The translations under genes and the position numbers were made by a program. From Talpa occidentalis (taxonomy: Eukaryota > Chordata > Mammalia > Eulipotyphla > Talpidae), in assembly GCF_014898055.3 (NCBI RefSeq), contig NW_023601433.1:45379876-45443875 (forward strand): a stretch of DNA of 64,000 nucleotides, written 5' to 3'. Below are positions 1 through 11,366 of the stretch, in pieces. Within the stretch, counting starts at the first letter, position 1. Every line of letters starts with the position of its first letter. The notes under the pieces were generated by a model, which had not been told where the DNA came from, did not search any database, and saw only the letters and a list, made by a program, of their open reading frames with translations.

Positions 1-660
1 ATTTTAAGCATCCCACACCAGAATGTCTCCTTTCAAGTGTACGAGGAACATTTTACCCAGATAGACCATATTCTGGGTCAGAAACAAGTCCAGTAAATTT
101 AAAAGGATTCCAGTCCTGGAAAGTATAGTCTCTGTCCACAGTGGAATCAATAAAATAAAGAAGTCAGCAAAATCCCCACTTTTAGAAATAAAGTAACATA
201 AAATCAAAGAGAAAGTATTTTAAATTAAATGAAACTGAAAAAACGTAACAAAATCTGCAGGCTGCAGCTAGCACAGACTGAAACTTAAAAGGGAAATTTA
301 TAGCATTTTGAAATTTACAGCATTTCTTCTTTGATCTCATCTTTCACAATAAGAAGAGCAAATAAAAGGTAAATTTGCAAAAGAAAAAAAAGGCAGTAAC
401 TGAACAAATTTAACAGAAAACCAAGAAATACAGAATGTCAATGAAATCAACACTTGGTCCTTCAAATCAATAAAACTAATAGTAAATATCTGGACAGATT
501 AGGAAAAAGGGTGGACATATTACCAACATCAAGAATGAGAGAGGTAATTATTACAGATCCTACTGAACTCAAAGAATAATAGATTATGAGATGACCTGGA
601 AAAATTACTTGAAAGACACAAATTACCAGAATTCTCTAATGAAGAGCTACCTTCCTTTAT
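1..660 (+). mobile_element. degraded ancient L1 ORF2 segment
   Basis: Conserved L1 ORF2 landmarks are recognisable in order: a GTF...IDHILG-like stretch near 40-110 (end of the endonuclease region) and GAAATCAACA...TGGTCCTTC through GAGAGAGGTAATTATTACAG (about 440-560, before the reverse transcriptase). Many stops and indels are present. It lies antisense in TSNAX intron 3. Confidence 0.7.
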
Positions 661-1351
661 GTAGTAAAGAAAATGAATTTGTAAGTTAAAATATGAAATC
701 TGCTAATTAATAGCTATCTTCATGTACTCTGGTTGATTTCTTTCATAAAGTACTTTTTACTTTTCTGTAGCTCATAATGTTTCTGGTTAACCGTCTCCAT
801 TTATTGATCATAAAAAGTTTGTACTATGTGTAACTATGTATAACTATGATAAAAACGGGTATGAAATATGAAATCTGCTCATTGATAGTAGCTAGCATGT
901 TGTGACTGACTACTTTCATTCAATATCTTTACTTTTCTGTCATTTACTATTTTTCTGACACTATTTTTTACATTTATAAGAATAAGCATTTATAATTTTC
1001 TTATTGGGCAAATACTAACAAGATGACTTTATATAATCACAAGAATTTTACTAAAATATTAAGTTCTCCTTTCAGTCCTTTCTCTAAGCTATTGAGTATT
1101 GATGACAATTATTTTATAGAATTAAGAACAGGTTCATAATTATTCAGAATAGTGTTGCTTCTTTCCATAACAAGTTAGAATGTATAAAGTTATCTGAGAA
1201 CTCACCACAAAAAAAGCAAAAAATGACTAAAGTCGGGTAAAAAGAAAAAGATAACACTGCCACATTCCAATGAATCTATGTCTAAATTTGCTTCCACTTA
1301 ATGTAATAGAAATAAAAACATTAGTTATTAAAAAAAAAGCACTAGTTATCT
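661..1351. other. TSNAX intron 3, no gene
   Basis: AT-rich. A phrase of about 25 bp (ATATGAAATCTGCT plus neighbouring text) recurs at about 690 and 865, suggesting an old local duplication. Nothing else is recognised. Confidence 0.5.
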
Positions 1352-1456
1352 TAAATTCTATGGGGACTACACCTGAGGGCAGGGGGAGGGGAAGCAAACA
1401 TTGTTGAAAAATGAACAATGATGTAAAATATACATAAATAAATAAATTTTAAAAAA
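1352..1456 (+). mobile_element. L1 3'-end fragment
   Basis: TATGGGGACTACACCTGAGG followed by GCAAACATTGTTGAAAAATG matches the 3' UTR end of the younger L1 family also seen at 14661, 21802, 24234 and 39329. Confidence 0.65.
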
Positions 1457-1485
1457 ACTTAGTGAACAGAATACTTCAATGTTTT

Positions 1486-1746
1486 GTTTTTTTTTAAGAT
1501 TTATTTATTTATACAAGCACTGGGTAGTCAGAAGCGCAGGAAGACAAGAGAATTCACCAGAGCCAGAGCAGGGAACAGAACAGGCAGACTGACAAAGTAC
1601 ACTGCTGAGGGGAGCAGTGGGCGCAGCAGGAGAGGTCTGTGCGCCATTTGGGACCCTCGCTGGCAGCCGGGGATTGAACCAGCGCTGCAGGGGCTGCGCG
1701 CAGCCTCGCAGCCCAGCGCTCAACTGCTGCGCCACCGGGGAGGCCC
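1486..1746 (-). mobile_element. SINE (CTTGTATAAATA group)
   Basis: Minus-strand tRNA-derived SINE: a T-rich tail, then ACAAGCACTGGGTA..., ending GCGCCACCGGGGAGGCCC. The short TSD AATGTTTT is at 1478-1485 and 1747-1754. Confidence 0.9.
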
Positions 1747-2040
1747 AATGTTTTTTTAATAAAAAGACACATAATATAAACTCAATCACAGCTATCCTAG
1801 AGACATACAAAATATGTAATAAAAATCTCTCTGGGAATTACAGGGTGGGCACTTTCTGCCCTCTCATGGAATAGAGATGCAAAGAAAGCTGGTACAATGA
1901 AATATGAAGTGAAAAGGCAGAGATGAACTATGAAGATACTCAGCTGCCATCATAAGATATTCCAGAATCTGTATAATTCACTTACCACCTCTGTTTAGCC
2001 AGTTTAAGCTGGTTTCTTTTATTTGCAACCAAGAATTACT

Positions 2041-2084
2041 TTTTTAAAAGATTTATTTATTCATGAATACAAGAAGTGGGTACA
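2041..2084 (-). mobile_element. SINE 3'-tail fragment
   Basis: TTTAAAAGATTTATTTATTC...AAGAAGTGGGTACA is the minus-strand tail end only. It abuts the head of a plus-strand SINE at 2085 with no spacer. Confidence 0.75.
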
Positions 2085-2355
2085 GGGCCTCCCTGGTGGT
2101 GCAAGGAGTTAAGCACCGCACTATGAACCAATTCATGACCTCTGCAGCAGGAGTTCGATCCCCAGCCGGCCAGGGAGCAACCCACATGGCGAAGCAGACC
2201 TCTCCTGTCTCACCCGCTGCTCCCCTCTGCAGTATATTTCAATCTGCCTGTTCTGCTCCCCACTCTGTCTCTGGTGAATCCTCTCACCCCCCCGCACCTC
2301 TGGCCTGTACCCAGCTCTTATATGCATAAACAAATCTTAAAAAAAAAAAAAAAAA
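2085..2355 (+). mobile_element. SINE (ATGCATAAATA group)
   Basis: Complete tRNA-derived SINE. Box A-like GGTGGTGCAAGGAGTTAAGC, box B-like GAGTTCGATCCCC, end TCTTATATGCATAAA and a 17-nt A tail. Confidence 0.9.
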
Positions 2356-2559
2356 GAGTTTAGGTCATCCAATTTTGTTGTAAATGACAGGATTTCACCT
2401 TTTTTTTTTTTAAATAACTGAATAATATTTTAACAGCTAGTTACTGTCCATTGAGAGACAGGTATTACAAACAATAATTTCAAACGATATCAATGATTAA
2501 CAAATTTTATGGGTCCAGCACTTAGTCTGTTATCTTAAATTTTAAAGCTATTTACTCAC

Positions 2560-2674
2560 CTTGTAATCCTATGGAGGAGAAAAATTGTCCTTTTACTTTC
2601 AACAGTTATATCCCGACTAAGTTTCACAAGTCTTTCATATTTGTCGTGCCTTGCATCAAGTTCCTGCTGAAATG
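2560..2674 (-). CDS. TSNAX: TSNAX coding exon 3
   Basis: This 115-nt exon lies between acceptor TTCTTAG|CATTTCAG and donor ACAAG|GTGAGT. Joined to exon 2 it reads [19 protein letters not shown], then [19 protein letters not shown], i.e. residues 41-78 of TRAX and the first helices of the translin fold that pack in the TRAX-translin heteromer. It ends in phase 2. The next exon (expected to encode APDMEDIL...) is not in the remaining 2.5 kb, so it lies beyond the left edge. Confidence 0.96.
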
Positions 2675-3957
2675 CTAAGAACACATTATTATGACTATAA
2701 GCATACATCTATACTTGAAGACTACCAACAATATTGTTGCTATATATGATAAAGCAACTATTATTTAGTCTATAAAAATGAAGAGGATAAACTTTATTTA
2801 CTTTTAAAGTACTTGGAAATCAAAGGCTTTGTTAGTAACCACAATATTCTTTCTTTAATACAGGTATGTCTTAACTGGGTCTTCTCACTCAAAGACTCAC
2901 AATGAGATACACATATTATAAAAAATATCTGGTCCAGTAAATATAATGTACTACAAAATTATCACACATAATTACTTACAAAAATTACTTCCAACTACCT
3001 AAGTTACATTTTTTTTAATTATCTTATCATACACTATACAAATATCTCTAAAACAGAAATTTAAATTTTTAATTAAAAATTCGTAACTTCTAACACCAAC
3101 TGCCTGAATTTTCAAGTCCTAATTGTTAAAATAACACTTAACTCTTATAAACCAAACTTAACTCTCTTAAGTGCTTTATTTCAAAACTGTATCTCTCTCC
3201 AAAGACCTACAAAGTTGTTTTCCTATGGGGATACCAAACAAATGCATCTTGCATAAATTAAAAAAACAAAAACCTAGAACTTGAATAACAACCAATTTAG
3301 TAGCTGAAAAGGGCCTAAATACATATGGTCTTTAATTATTGATATACTAATTAGGCTAGATTTTCCCTAATATTTCCAAACAATTAACATGTATTATGAT
3401 GACAAAGTTAAATAAAACTGTTCCTATCTTTAAGGAACTCAGTGCAATGAGATAAAAATATAAACAAATAAAATGTAATCATGCTATAAAAAAATATGTA
3501 AAAAGTTCAAGTGAAGCAGGAACCACCATTTTCTTTGTTCACTCCTAACACATGCTAGAATGAAGGTGTTCAATATTTGAAGGATGGATATATGGATAAA
3601 TACGTGCAGGCAGAAACATAAAATGGCAAATATGCTTGGAAAGAAACAGTTCAGCAGAGGGTGTGTTAGTGTGTAAACATGGGGAAGACTTGACCCACTG
3701 TAGTTTTTCCATGAATATAAAGCTTTATCAGTATGCTCTCGACTCAGTTACAATTAGTTGTCTTACACCTCTAAAGTTCACTGAAGGTGCTGTGGTGGTT
3801 TTAAAATATATCTACAATTATTATTTAAGACTCCTCCCTTCAAACGGTGGAAGCCAATTTTCTTCCCCTTAAATATGAGGCAGAGGGGGTTTTGCCTCAT
3901 TTTTAACTACAAGAATGTAGCAAAGTGACAACATATGATGTATGATTAAGATACAAC
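2675..3957 (-). other. TSNAX intron 2 (distal part), no gene
   Basis: AT-rich intronic DNA. No SINE, coding similarity or RNA gene is recognised. Confidence 0.6.
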
Positions 3958-4263
3958 GGGGGCCTCCCCGGTGGCGCAGCGGTTGAGCGCTGGGTTGCGA
4001 AGCTGCAGGCGACCTCTGCGGCGCTGGTTCGATCCCCAGCTGCTCCCCGGCCACCGGAGGAGGGTCCCACATGGCGCGCAGACCTCTCCTGCCGCCCGCT
4101 GCTCCCCTCAGCAGTGTACCTCTGCCTGCTCTGCTCCCCGCTCTGGCTCTGGTGTATTCTCTCACCCTCCTGCGCTTCTGACTGTACCCAGTGCATGTAT
4201 AAACAAAGAAACAAAGAAACAAATAAATAAATAAATAAAACATGCCTCTATTAAAAAAAAAAA
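3958..4263 (+). mobile_element. SINE, tail-extended lineage (CATGCCTCTATT)
   Basis: Complete SINE with GTGCATGTATAAACAAAG, then (AAAT)n, then the extra block AACATGCCTCTATTAAAAAA. The TSD AGA(T/C)ACAACGGG is at about 3949-3960 and 4264-4275. Confidence 0.92.
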
Positions 4264-5115
4264 AAGACACAACGGGATTCTACCTTCCTCCTTTGCTCTC
4301 TGTCCGGGGGAAGCCACATGCCATAACATGGAACACTAAAGCAGCACTGTCGGAGCGAGCCATGTAGAGAGGAACTGAGAGTTGGTTGTTAGCTGACCTA
4401 ACTTGTAAACAGTTATGAATCCTCTAGCCCCAGAAAAACCTTCACAGGACTGCAAGTTAGAACAGCTAAGCCCCTCTCAGATTTCCACAGAAACTATAAG
4501 GTACAGAACGATGGATATTAGACAAGAGGAAGAATTTTGTTTTTAAATGAGGAAATTGGTCATGTTAATATACCATAAAATGGGGAATGTGAAATATATA
4601 AATATTCAGATGATTTACTAACAGATATGAGTTCCCCATTCTATGCAAAGTGTCGCAGTAAAAAACAAAAACACAGTCCCTACCTTCAAAAGTCTAGTTG
4701 AGGAAATAAAATCAAGATACATCAAAAATTAATTATATGTGCATATACACTTTATATGCGTGTGTATACATATATCTGATAACGTGTTATTTCAAAGCAT
4801 TGTCACTCCAAAGACCTAGAAGTTGCTTGTCCTATAGGGAGTACCAATAATTTTTATTTATGTGGCAGGTCTGATTTTAATTAACTTTTACCTCTGTAAT
4901 TGCAATGGAGAAAGAAGTCAAGATTTTTGTAATCTACACCTTCATGGTAGACCTAACACCATCGCAAAACCGCCAGGAAAACTAAAAGGTTCACATATGC
5001 ACATGTTAAATTCCTAGGAGCTGTTCTCTTGTTCATTACACAGCTAAATGATTCTTGTTATTTAGAACCTCTTTAGTTCTCTCCCCTTAGCCAACTGACA
5101 TTACAAAGAACTTAC
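4264..5115 (-). other. TSNAX intron 2 (proximal part), no gene
   Basis: No repeat or gene is recognised. A purine/pyrimidine alternating stretch occurs at about 4735-4785 (TATATGTGCATATAC-like). Confidence 0.55.
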
Positions 5116-5220
5116 ATTTGAAGGCCAACATCACAGGTGAAGATGAATTAACATCCTTCCCTTCTCTTCTCTGGTTATGTGGGAAATTGTCATGCTTCCT
5201 TTTCCTGAACCCTCCTGATC
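5116..5220 (-). CDS. TSNAX: TSNAX coding exon 2
   Basis: This 105-nt exon has an acceptor preceded by a pyrimidine tract (TTTTTTCTTTTTCTC...TAAG|GATCAGG) and a consensus donor AAAT|GTAAGT. It encodes residues 6-40 plus the first base of codon 41. It contains the basic stretch FRKRKHDNF...NQRREGK, which matches the bipartite nuclear-localisation region of TRAX, and ends [10 protein letters not shown]. No frameshift or stop is seen. A 120-codon ORF on the opposite strand here is a shadow of this exon and its intron. Confidence 0.95.
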
Positions 5221-5489
5221 CTTACGTAGAGAAAAAGAAAAAAGTTGGACAGAGTTCTTCCACCACCAAGAACTGTCAAAACATAACTGCCAATTCCTTT
5301 AACACCAGAAACCCACGGAAGCCCTCTCCTTCCAGGCTTTCTCAGCAGACAGAAGAGAAGCCCTGCCTTTTCCCTCCTAACCTTAAGCTCATCTCAACCA
5401 AAGGGTTCCTTGATCTGGCACCAGGTGGAGCAATTACCGAACTAAGATCAAAAATACATCTCAAAAATACAAGAAAATGAGAGGTGTAA

Positions 5490-5960
5490 ATAGAGCCAAT
5501 GTGACCGGGAAAATCTCCAGGGCCGCCACCCCCCGAGCCTGCAGCGGAGAGGACATCCCTCAAGGGTGAGGAAAAGTGCAGAATTCGACCAAAAGCCTGG
5601 AGATCCTCCCCCTTTGAATACATAATGCCCGATGTTGTTGAGGATGCCACCTTCTTTGTTGCTCATGTCGTCAAGGCCTACGGTGAGATGAGTGAAGACT
5701 GACCGCCCTGGAGCTCGCGGAGCGCGCAAGGTGCCTCTAGCAGCCGGAGAAGAGCCGACCGAGGGCCTTTCAGAGTCGGCCGGAGTCTACGCACTGGCCG
5801 GAAGTGAGCGCCCGCAACCACCCAAGCCTCTTGCCTTCGGCCCTCGCACACTTCCGGCCTCCGTCCAACCCCGCCGCCACTGTCGCCTCGCTACATCCGG
5901 GGACTTCGCGACTGGGCTTCCGTCGTCGCGCCTGCCCTCAGCTGTGCCTGAAGACAAAAG
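5490..5960 (-). promoter_or_regulatory. TSNAX: CpG-rich promoter of TSNAX
   Basis: A GC/CpG-rich block surrounds coding exon 1 in otherwise AT-rich DNA. Two ETS-type sites face each other: CCGGAAGTG at 5798-5806 and CACTTCCGG at 5849-5857. This is a frequent arrangement in TATA-less housekeeping promoters. The exact start site is not determinable. Open frames on the plus strand (5692-6097) show no recognised protein and are treated as CpG-island shadows. Confidence 0.75.
5651..5666 (-). CDS. TSNAX: TSNAX coding exon 1 (start codon, MSNKE)
   Basis: On the minus strand, ATGAGCAACAAAGAAG encodes MSNKE plus the first base of a Gly codon. This start is chosen because the spliced product reads MSNKEGSGGF, the recognised TRAX N-terminus, and the context GACATGA has a purine at -3. 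The donor is AAG|GTGGCA, a GT donor that departs from the GTRAGT consensus. An unspliced ORF runs on through intron 1 but loses TRAX similarity immediately after residue 6. The 5' UTR extends right from 5667 into the CpG-rich promoter. Confidence 0.9.
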
Positions 5961-6454
5961 CAACTCTCCACGCTTCACCGTATGCGCTGTTAACAAAAAA
6001 AAAAGATGATGCGCTTACTGGAGGTGAGGTTTATGTAAATGTGGGGAAGTGGCGAGAAACGTATGTAATTTTTTTTCCTTTCAAGGCACCTTTGTAGCAC
6101 CCTCGTGTTCCCTGAGCGTGGACCCACCCTCCCGCGCAATGTATGTTGGGAGTTGAAGTTCTGCAGAAATCGATCTCCGTGATGCTCGCTGCAGGCTTGT
6201 GAGAGAGCCACTAACCCCTGCAGTGGTTTGGAAAGTTCTTAGGATCTAAGGTGGACCTTACAAAGTTAGGAATTGTTAAACTTTCCATTCCTGGCGGTGA
6301 TGCCAGGAACTAAAGTGATGGAAGCATGCAATTCAGTAAGTGAATGGCGTTGCTCTTATTCACTCTGTTAATGCTAGTATTAACCCGCCTTTCTGTTCTT
6401 CCCCTCGGCCCCAGCCTGCCTTGTACTTTCCCCTCCCTCCTCCTCTGTCCTTTT

Positions 6455-6660
6455 CCCCAACCTAGCTCTTCGGAGCCTGAGTGCCTGCGTTCAAATTTGC
6501 CTCTACCACTAAGCAGTTGTGTGACTCTGGGGGTATCATTAACCGCTGTACCTCAGTTTCTTTATCTGTAAAATGCAAATCTTCCTCCCAGGATTATTTG
6601 AGGACAAAACGAGTTAACCACTCTGCTGCGTAGAAGAGTGTCTTTCACACAGTAAGTGCT
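6455..6660 (+). mobile_element. MIR SINE relic
   Basis: The diagnostic MIR core and 3' part are readable: CTAAGCAGTTGTGTGACTC, then CCTCAGTTTCTTTATCTGTA, then AAATGCAAAT...GGATTATTTGAGGA. Confidence 0.8.
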
Positions 6661-8379
6661 CAGTTAAATTTTAGCTGAGAATTTAGCTTAGTTAAATTTA
6701 ACCTTACAGAAAGGCTAGTAATAATATTAGTAGATGTGCTCTAATGAATGGTGAGCTTTTATTTTAGACAGCTTCTGATATCTTATTAGACTTTGTGCAC
6801 AACCACCCCCAATACAGTAAGCTTCGTGCCCAAGTAAGCCTTCAGAGATATTTGTTGAAGAATGACGTTCCCGTCAAGAAAGATAACTAATTCGCAATTG
6901 AGCAGCCAATTAGCCTACGTCTAGTAGGGAAAACAGGATTTTATTGTACTTTCTCCTAATAACCGTAGTGTATACCGTCTTTCCTCATTAGTTTAGAAAC
7001 GAAAGAACATTTAACTGGCTAGACTAGCACAGTAATTTCAAGCTCCTGACAGGAGTATGTGATGGGAAAGCTTTGTGGTCTGGGTAAGTTTTTTCAACTT
7101 TGAAAAAAGTAATCACCACCCATCATATTTTGAATACCTGAATACGTGAATTGAGGAGTCAAACCCCTTATAGATAAAATAAGCTTCCTGACACCCAGGC
7201 GAAACCCTACTTTGTGGATGTTGGGCAAATAATTCTGAGTTTATGTGAGGTCTGACCTTACATATCCACCAGTATCATTATTCTCATTAGAGTGACTTGA
7301 TCATGGGGGGGGGGGGGAAGAGAACTAATACAAATGTAATCATTTAAATGTGTTGGCTCTAGAGCCAAGGAAGCCAATGAGTTTTGAACATTTTTAGAGT
7401 TAATGTTTATGTTATCATAGTCTGAGAAAGGGTATTTTTCCTACCTCTACTCAAATAGCAACACCCAAGACCCCAATAATTGTACTCATAAATCCAAAAC
7501 CTGGATTAGCCAAGTTTCTTACCTTTCTCCAGTCACCACTCCTGCTCAGCTATTAGAGCTCTTTCACTGCTTCCCATAAATGAAACGATTAGAACACTGT
7601 TTCATAACCCACAATGACTTTCAAAACATTTAATAGAGGTGAATCCCAGGGAACACTTTCCCAGCATTTATTTGCATATGCAGTTACCCCATGTGTCCCA
7701 AAGGTAGTTATTAGTTAGGAAATAAATTTCAACCTCTATGATAAATGCTGATGGCATCTCTACCCTGTTTCCTTGTTCTATTTCTTCAAATGCATACATA
7801 TATTTTTAAAATTTGGCAAGACATGCTTTTTTGTTTCAGAGGAAAACTAACACACCAAGTCAGGCAGAGGAAAGTAAAGATTGTTAGTAAGATCTTTCTT
7901 CTGGAATGATGTTCCTTCCTTCTCTTATTGTTGCATTCTAATTGCCCTGCTTGACTCTTAATAAAGGTCTAAGGATTTTCCAGCACACTTATTTTTATTC
8001 AGCATATAAAATGTCACATTTATCACCTTTACAAGAAATAAGTCACATCAAAAATTGGTTTGAGATATTGAAAAATATGTATCTATACACTGATATATAG
8101 TGTATGTATTTAGGAGAAATATAGGCCCTTAAAAGATTTTTGTGTCTGCAACTGTCTTTTTAAATGGCTATTATATAAACTCTGGGGAATATCATGGAGA
8201 ACTGCCAGACTCTTGAATGCCATTTTTTAAATAATCATAACATTTAGAAGACACCTATAGGATCAGAAGTGGTATTATGATGTGTAAACATACCAATTCA
8301 CAGATTTATTTTTCAAGGAATGCTAGGGCATAGTAGGAGAGGGGAGCTGGTATTTGAGGAAATAAAGATGGATAGGCAA
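6661..8379. other. intergenic stretch, no gene recognised
   Basis: AT-rich sequence without recognised repeats or coding similarity. It contains a 13-base G run at 7305-7317. Confidence 0.5.
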
Positions 8380-8944
8380 AACCCACGGTGAGGAATCAGT
8401 TCACATGCACTAGGATGACTGTAATTTAAAAAAAAGAAACAAAATATCAAGTGTTAGGTGAAATATGGAGAAATTGGAACTCTCATACATTGCTGCTAGG
8501 AATGTTAAAGGATACTGCTGCTGTAAAAGATAATCTGACAGTCTCAAACAGTTAAACAAAATTACCATATAACCCCAATAATTGTACTCACAAGTATGTA
8601 CCTTGTACATATATGTTCATAGCACCACTGTTCATAATAATCAAAAGGTAGAAACCACCCAAACAGCCAGGTAAATAAATGGATGAATAAAATGTATACA
8701 ATGGAATATTATTTAGCAACAAAGAGGAATGAAATACTCTTCATGCTATAATATGGTTAGTATTGTTAAGTGAAGAAAGCCAGCACAGGAAGCCATATAG
8801 TACATATATTTTCATTTATTTGAAATGTTTAAAATAGGTAAATCTATAGAGACAGTGGGTTCATAGTTGCTTAGGGCTGAGAAGCACGGGGGACGGGGAT
8901 AGGTTGATAGCTAAAGGGTATGGAGTTTCTTTTAAAAAGAATGA
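8380..8944 (+). mobile_element. ancient L1 (L1M type) 3' end
   Basis: The classic L1 ORF2 end/3' UTR order is visible: AATTGGAACTCTCATACATT, TTCATAGCACCACTGTTCAT, ATACAATGGAATATTATTTA, AAGTGAAGAAAGCCAG, and the GGTATGGAGTTTCTTTT end. Confidence 0.85.
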
Positions 8945-9005
8945 GGGGGGCCTCACTGGTGGCGCAAGGTGTTAAGATGCAAACTATGAAGCTTTCCACA
9001 GCCGG
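8945..9005 (+). mobile_element. SINE head fragment
   Basis: GGGGGGCCTCACTGGTGGCG through AAGCTTTCCACAGCC is the first ~60 bp of the tRNA-like head. The rest is missing and the sequence passes directly into an MLT1-like element. Confidence 0.8.
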
Positions 9006-9290
9006 TAAGGTGGAGTCCTAATCCTAAGGACTGGAGACCTTACAAGGAGAGGAAAAGAGAATGATCTCTTCTTCCATGTGCACACACCAAGGGAATGTAT
9101 GTAAGGACAAAGCAAGAAGGTGGCCATCTGCAAGCTATGAAGAGAGGTGTCCCCAAAATCTGACCATCCTGTCACCCTGGTCTCAGATATCCAGCCTACA
9201 GAACTGTGAGAAAATAAATTTCTGTTGTTTAAGCCACCCAGACTATAGTATTTTCTTATGATGAACCAAGCACAATAGAACACCATTCAT
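9006..9290 (+). mobile_element. MLT1-like (ERVL-MaLR) LTR relic
   Basis: CCAGCCTACAGAACTGTGAG, AAATAAATTTCTGTTGTTTA and AGCCACCCAGACTATAG are characteristic of the 3' part of MLT1-class LTRs. The small ORFs on both strands here are shadows. Confidence 0.7.
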
Positions 9291-9407
9291 TACTAAATCT
9301 TATTGGCTCTGCCTTCAACATATACTCAGATTATAACCAGTCTTCTCAAATTGTACTATTATTCCCTTAGCCAAAGATACTATCATCTGCAGTACTACAG
9401 TATTACT

Positions 9408-9668
9408 TTTTTTAAAAAATTCATTTGTTTATAAATACAGAACTGGGATGTAAGCCAGAAGTGTGGGGGGTGAGAGGATTCACCAGTGAGAGTGGCGAGT
9501 AGAACATGTGGCTCTACTGAACTACACTGCTAAGGGGAGCAGCAGGCAAGACGGGAGAGGTGTGCTGTGCCATGTGAGTTAGCTCGCTGGCTAGGGATTG
9601 AACTCATGCTGCAGTGGCTGGCTATAGCTTGATAGCACTGTCTTTAACTCCTGTGCCACCAGGGAGGC
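9408..9668 (-). mobile_element. SINE, old diverged copy
   Basis: Minus-strand SINE from the T-rich tail (TTCATTTGTTTATAAATACA) to GTGCCACCAGGGAGGCACC. Confidence 0.88.
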
Positions 9669-9689
9669 ACCAGTACTACCATATTTCTA

Positions 9690-10045
9690 AATACATTGCA
9701 GTATTTCAGGTGAAGCGTCAATCAATGTGGCAGACTTCACTGTAGGCTTATTTTTAAAAATTGCCACAGCAACCCGCTTTCATTCATCAATATCAAAGCC
9801 AAACTCTCCACCAGCAAAAAGATTATGACTCCCTGAAGGCTCAGGTAATGCTTAGCATATTTCAGCAATAAAGTATTTTTAATTAAGATGTGCATTGTGG
9901 GTTTTTTGACATGACATTATTGTACACTTAATAGACTACAGTAGAGTGTAAGCATAGCTTTCATGTACACTGGGAAACCAAAAAATCATGACTTGCAAAT
10001 TGTGGTATTGGCTTTACTGCTAGGTTCTGGAGCCAAACCTGCCAT
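9690..10045 (+). mobile_element. Tigger1-like DNA transposon 3'-end relic
   Basis: CTCCACCAGCAAAAAGATTA, AATAAAGTATTTTTAATTAA, TTAATAGACTACAGTAGAGT and TGGGAAACCAAAAAATC follow the order of the Tigger1 3' region. The terminal repeat is eroded after CTGGAGCCAAACCTGCC. Confidence 0.75.
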
Positions 10046-11090
10046 AACATTTATAAGAAAGGAGAAAATGTAAGGGAGAAGAATATCAATTTTCACCTCA
10101 AGACCAGCTGCAGAAACAAGAACTGTAGGCTCAACTTCTATTTCCTTGTTTACTGTACTTTATTAAAAGAATTTTTTTCTTTCCTTTTTTCTACCCAGAC
10201 CATTGTTTCTATGGCATAATGGTGATTGTTGCATGTATTGTTTATATGTATTGAGAAGGTTTTGTCCATGAATGAGGGTAGAAATGAAGTAACAGGATCT
10301 GGTACTCAGGGGATAGTATCATGTGGGATATTTTTTATTTCTGGTCAAGTGAAGACCAGGAATAAAAAAATTAAATTCAAAATAAAATTTCCTGAGAAAG
10401 TGAATCTCTCTAGGTTCCTAAGATAGAAATACATACTTTGGATGGAATAGAAGAACAGCAGCAAAATAGATACCTGCATGTAGATAACTAATAGACACAG
10501 AGAATTAATCTCACTGAGGGCTTTCATAGAAAAAAAAATTTAATGTTAATGAAATCAGAACCGGGTGGGACTTTGTTACCATTTCAAAAATTGTCAAAGG
10601 TGAATGAATTTGACTTCATAAGTGTTTCTGCAGGATAATCGCTTCACATGAAATCACATGATAGGTTTCAAGGACTATCCTTGGATTAAATGTGTATTCC
10701 TTTTACCAGAACTACTTCATTTTAAGAAACCAGTCCAACATCCCTTCATATATTCCTTTTCTGATAAACTATTAGAATGGATTGTATCGTTGCAAAGAAA
10801 AACTCTAATTGATCTAGAAAATGTTACAGGGAATAGGTGCAGGCCACAGATCCTGAAGGAATGTTTATTGGGCTTAATAATTATTAAGACACCAAAGGTT
10901 CAGTGAAAGTGTTTCTCAGGTAGACTCTAGCATGCAGAAGCAAAAGAGTTACCTTATTACCTATGTCAATGTAAGGAAGTGCCTATTGAAGGAAGACTTT
11001 GTGGGACAAGTGTCTTTTTTCCTTTAAGTGCTGAAAACGTTAAAGAAATATGGGGAAAGCCTGAAGATAAAAATTTTGGACTGAGAATAA
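10046..11090. other. intergenic stretch, no gene recognised
   Basis: The ORFs here (60-82 codons) show no similarity I recognise, and no repeat is identified. Confidence 0.5.
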
Positions 11091-11105
11091 AGAAGCAGGA
11101 TTTTA

Positions 11106-11351
11106 TTTTATTTTTTAAAGATTTATTTATTTATACAAGCACTGGGTACAGTCAGAAGCGCGGGAGGGTGAGAGAATTCACCAGAGCCAGAGCGGGGAGT
11201 AGAACAGGCAGAGTGGCGAAGTACACTGCTGAGGGGAGCAGCGGGCATGGCAGGAGAGGTCTGCGTGCCATGTGGGATCAAACCGTCACTGCAGAGGCTG
11301 TGGGCAGCTTCGCAGCCCAGTGCGAAACCACTGCGCCACCAGGGGAGGCCC
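11106..11351 (-). mobile_element. SINE (CTTGTATAAATA group), internally shortened
   Basis: Minus-strand SINE flanked by the perfect 15-bp TSD AGAAGCAGGATTTTA (11091-11105 and 11352-11366). The segment after box B is shortened relative to other copies. Confidence 0.93.
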
Positions 11352-11366
11352 AGAAGCAGGATTTTA

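Larger units (their letters stand above)
1..5730 (-). other. TSNAX: TSNAX gene, 5' part (exons 1-3 and introns)
   Basis: This is the extent of the TSNAX (translin-associated factor X, TRAX) locus visible here, read right to left. Coding exons are 5651-5666, 5116-5220 and 2560-2674. Intron 1 is about 430 bp (5221-5650), intron 2 about 2.44 kb (2675-5115), and intron 3 runs off the window (2559 down). The joined frame is open, 236 nt giving 78 codons plus two bases, and agrees with the known TRAX N-terminus throughout. The 5' UTR boundary is approximate. TRAX binds translin to form the C3PO endoribonuclease; its catalytic acidic residues lie in exons outside the window. Confidence 0.93.

Noticed and set aside
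5118..5480. 120-codon plus-strand ORF near the TSNAX promoter
   Set aside because: It is antisense to TSNAX exon 2 and intron 1 and has no recognised domain.
5448..5729. 93-codon ORF including MSNKEG (minus strand) as a small protein
   Set aside because: Only the MSNKE part is coding, as TSNAX exon 1. The rest is 5' UTR and intron 1.
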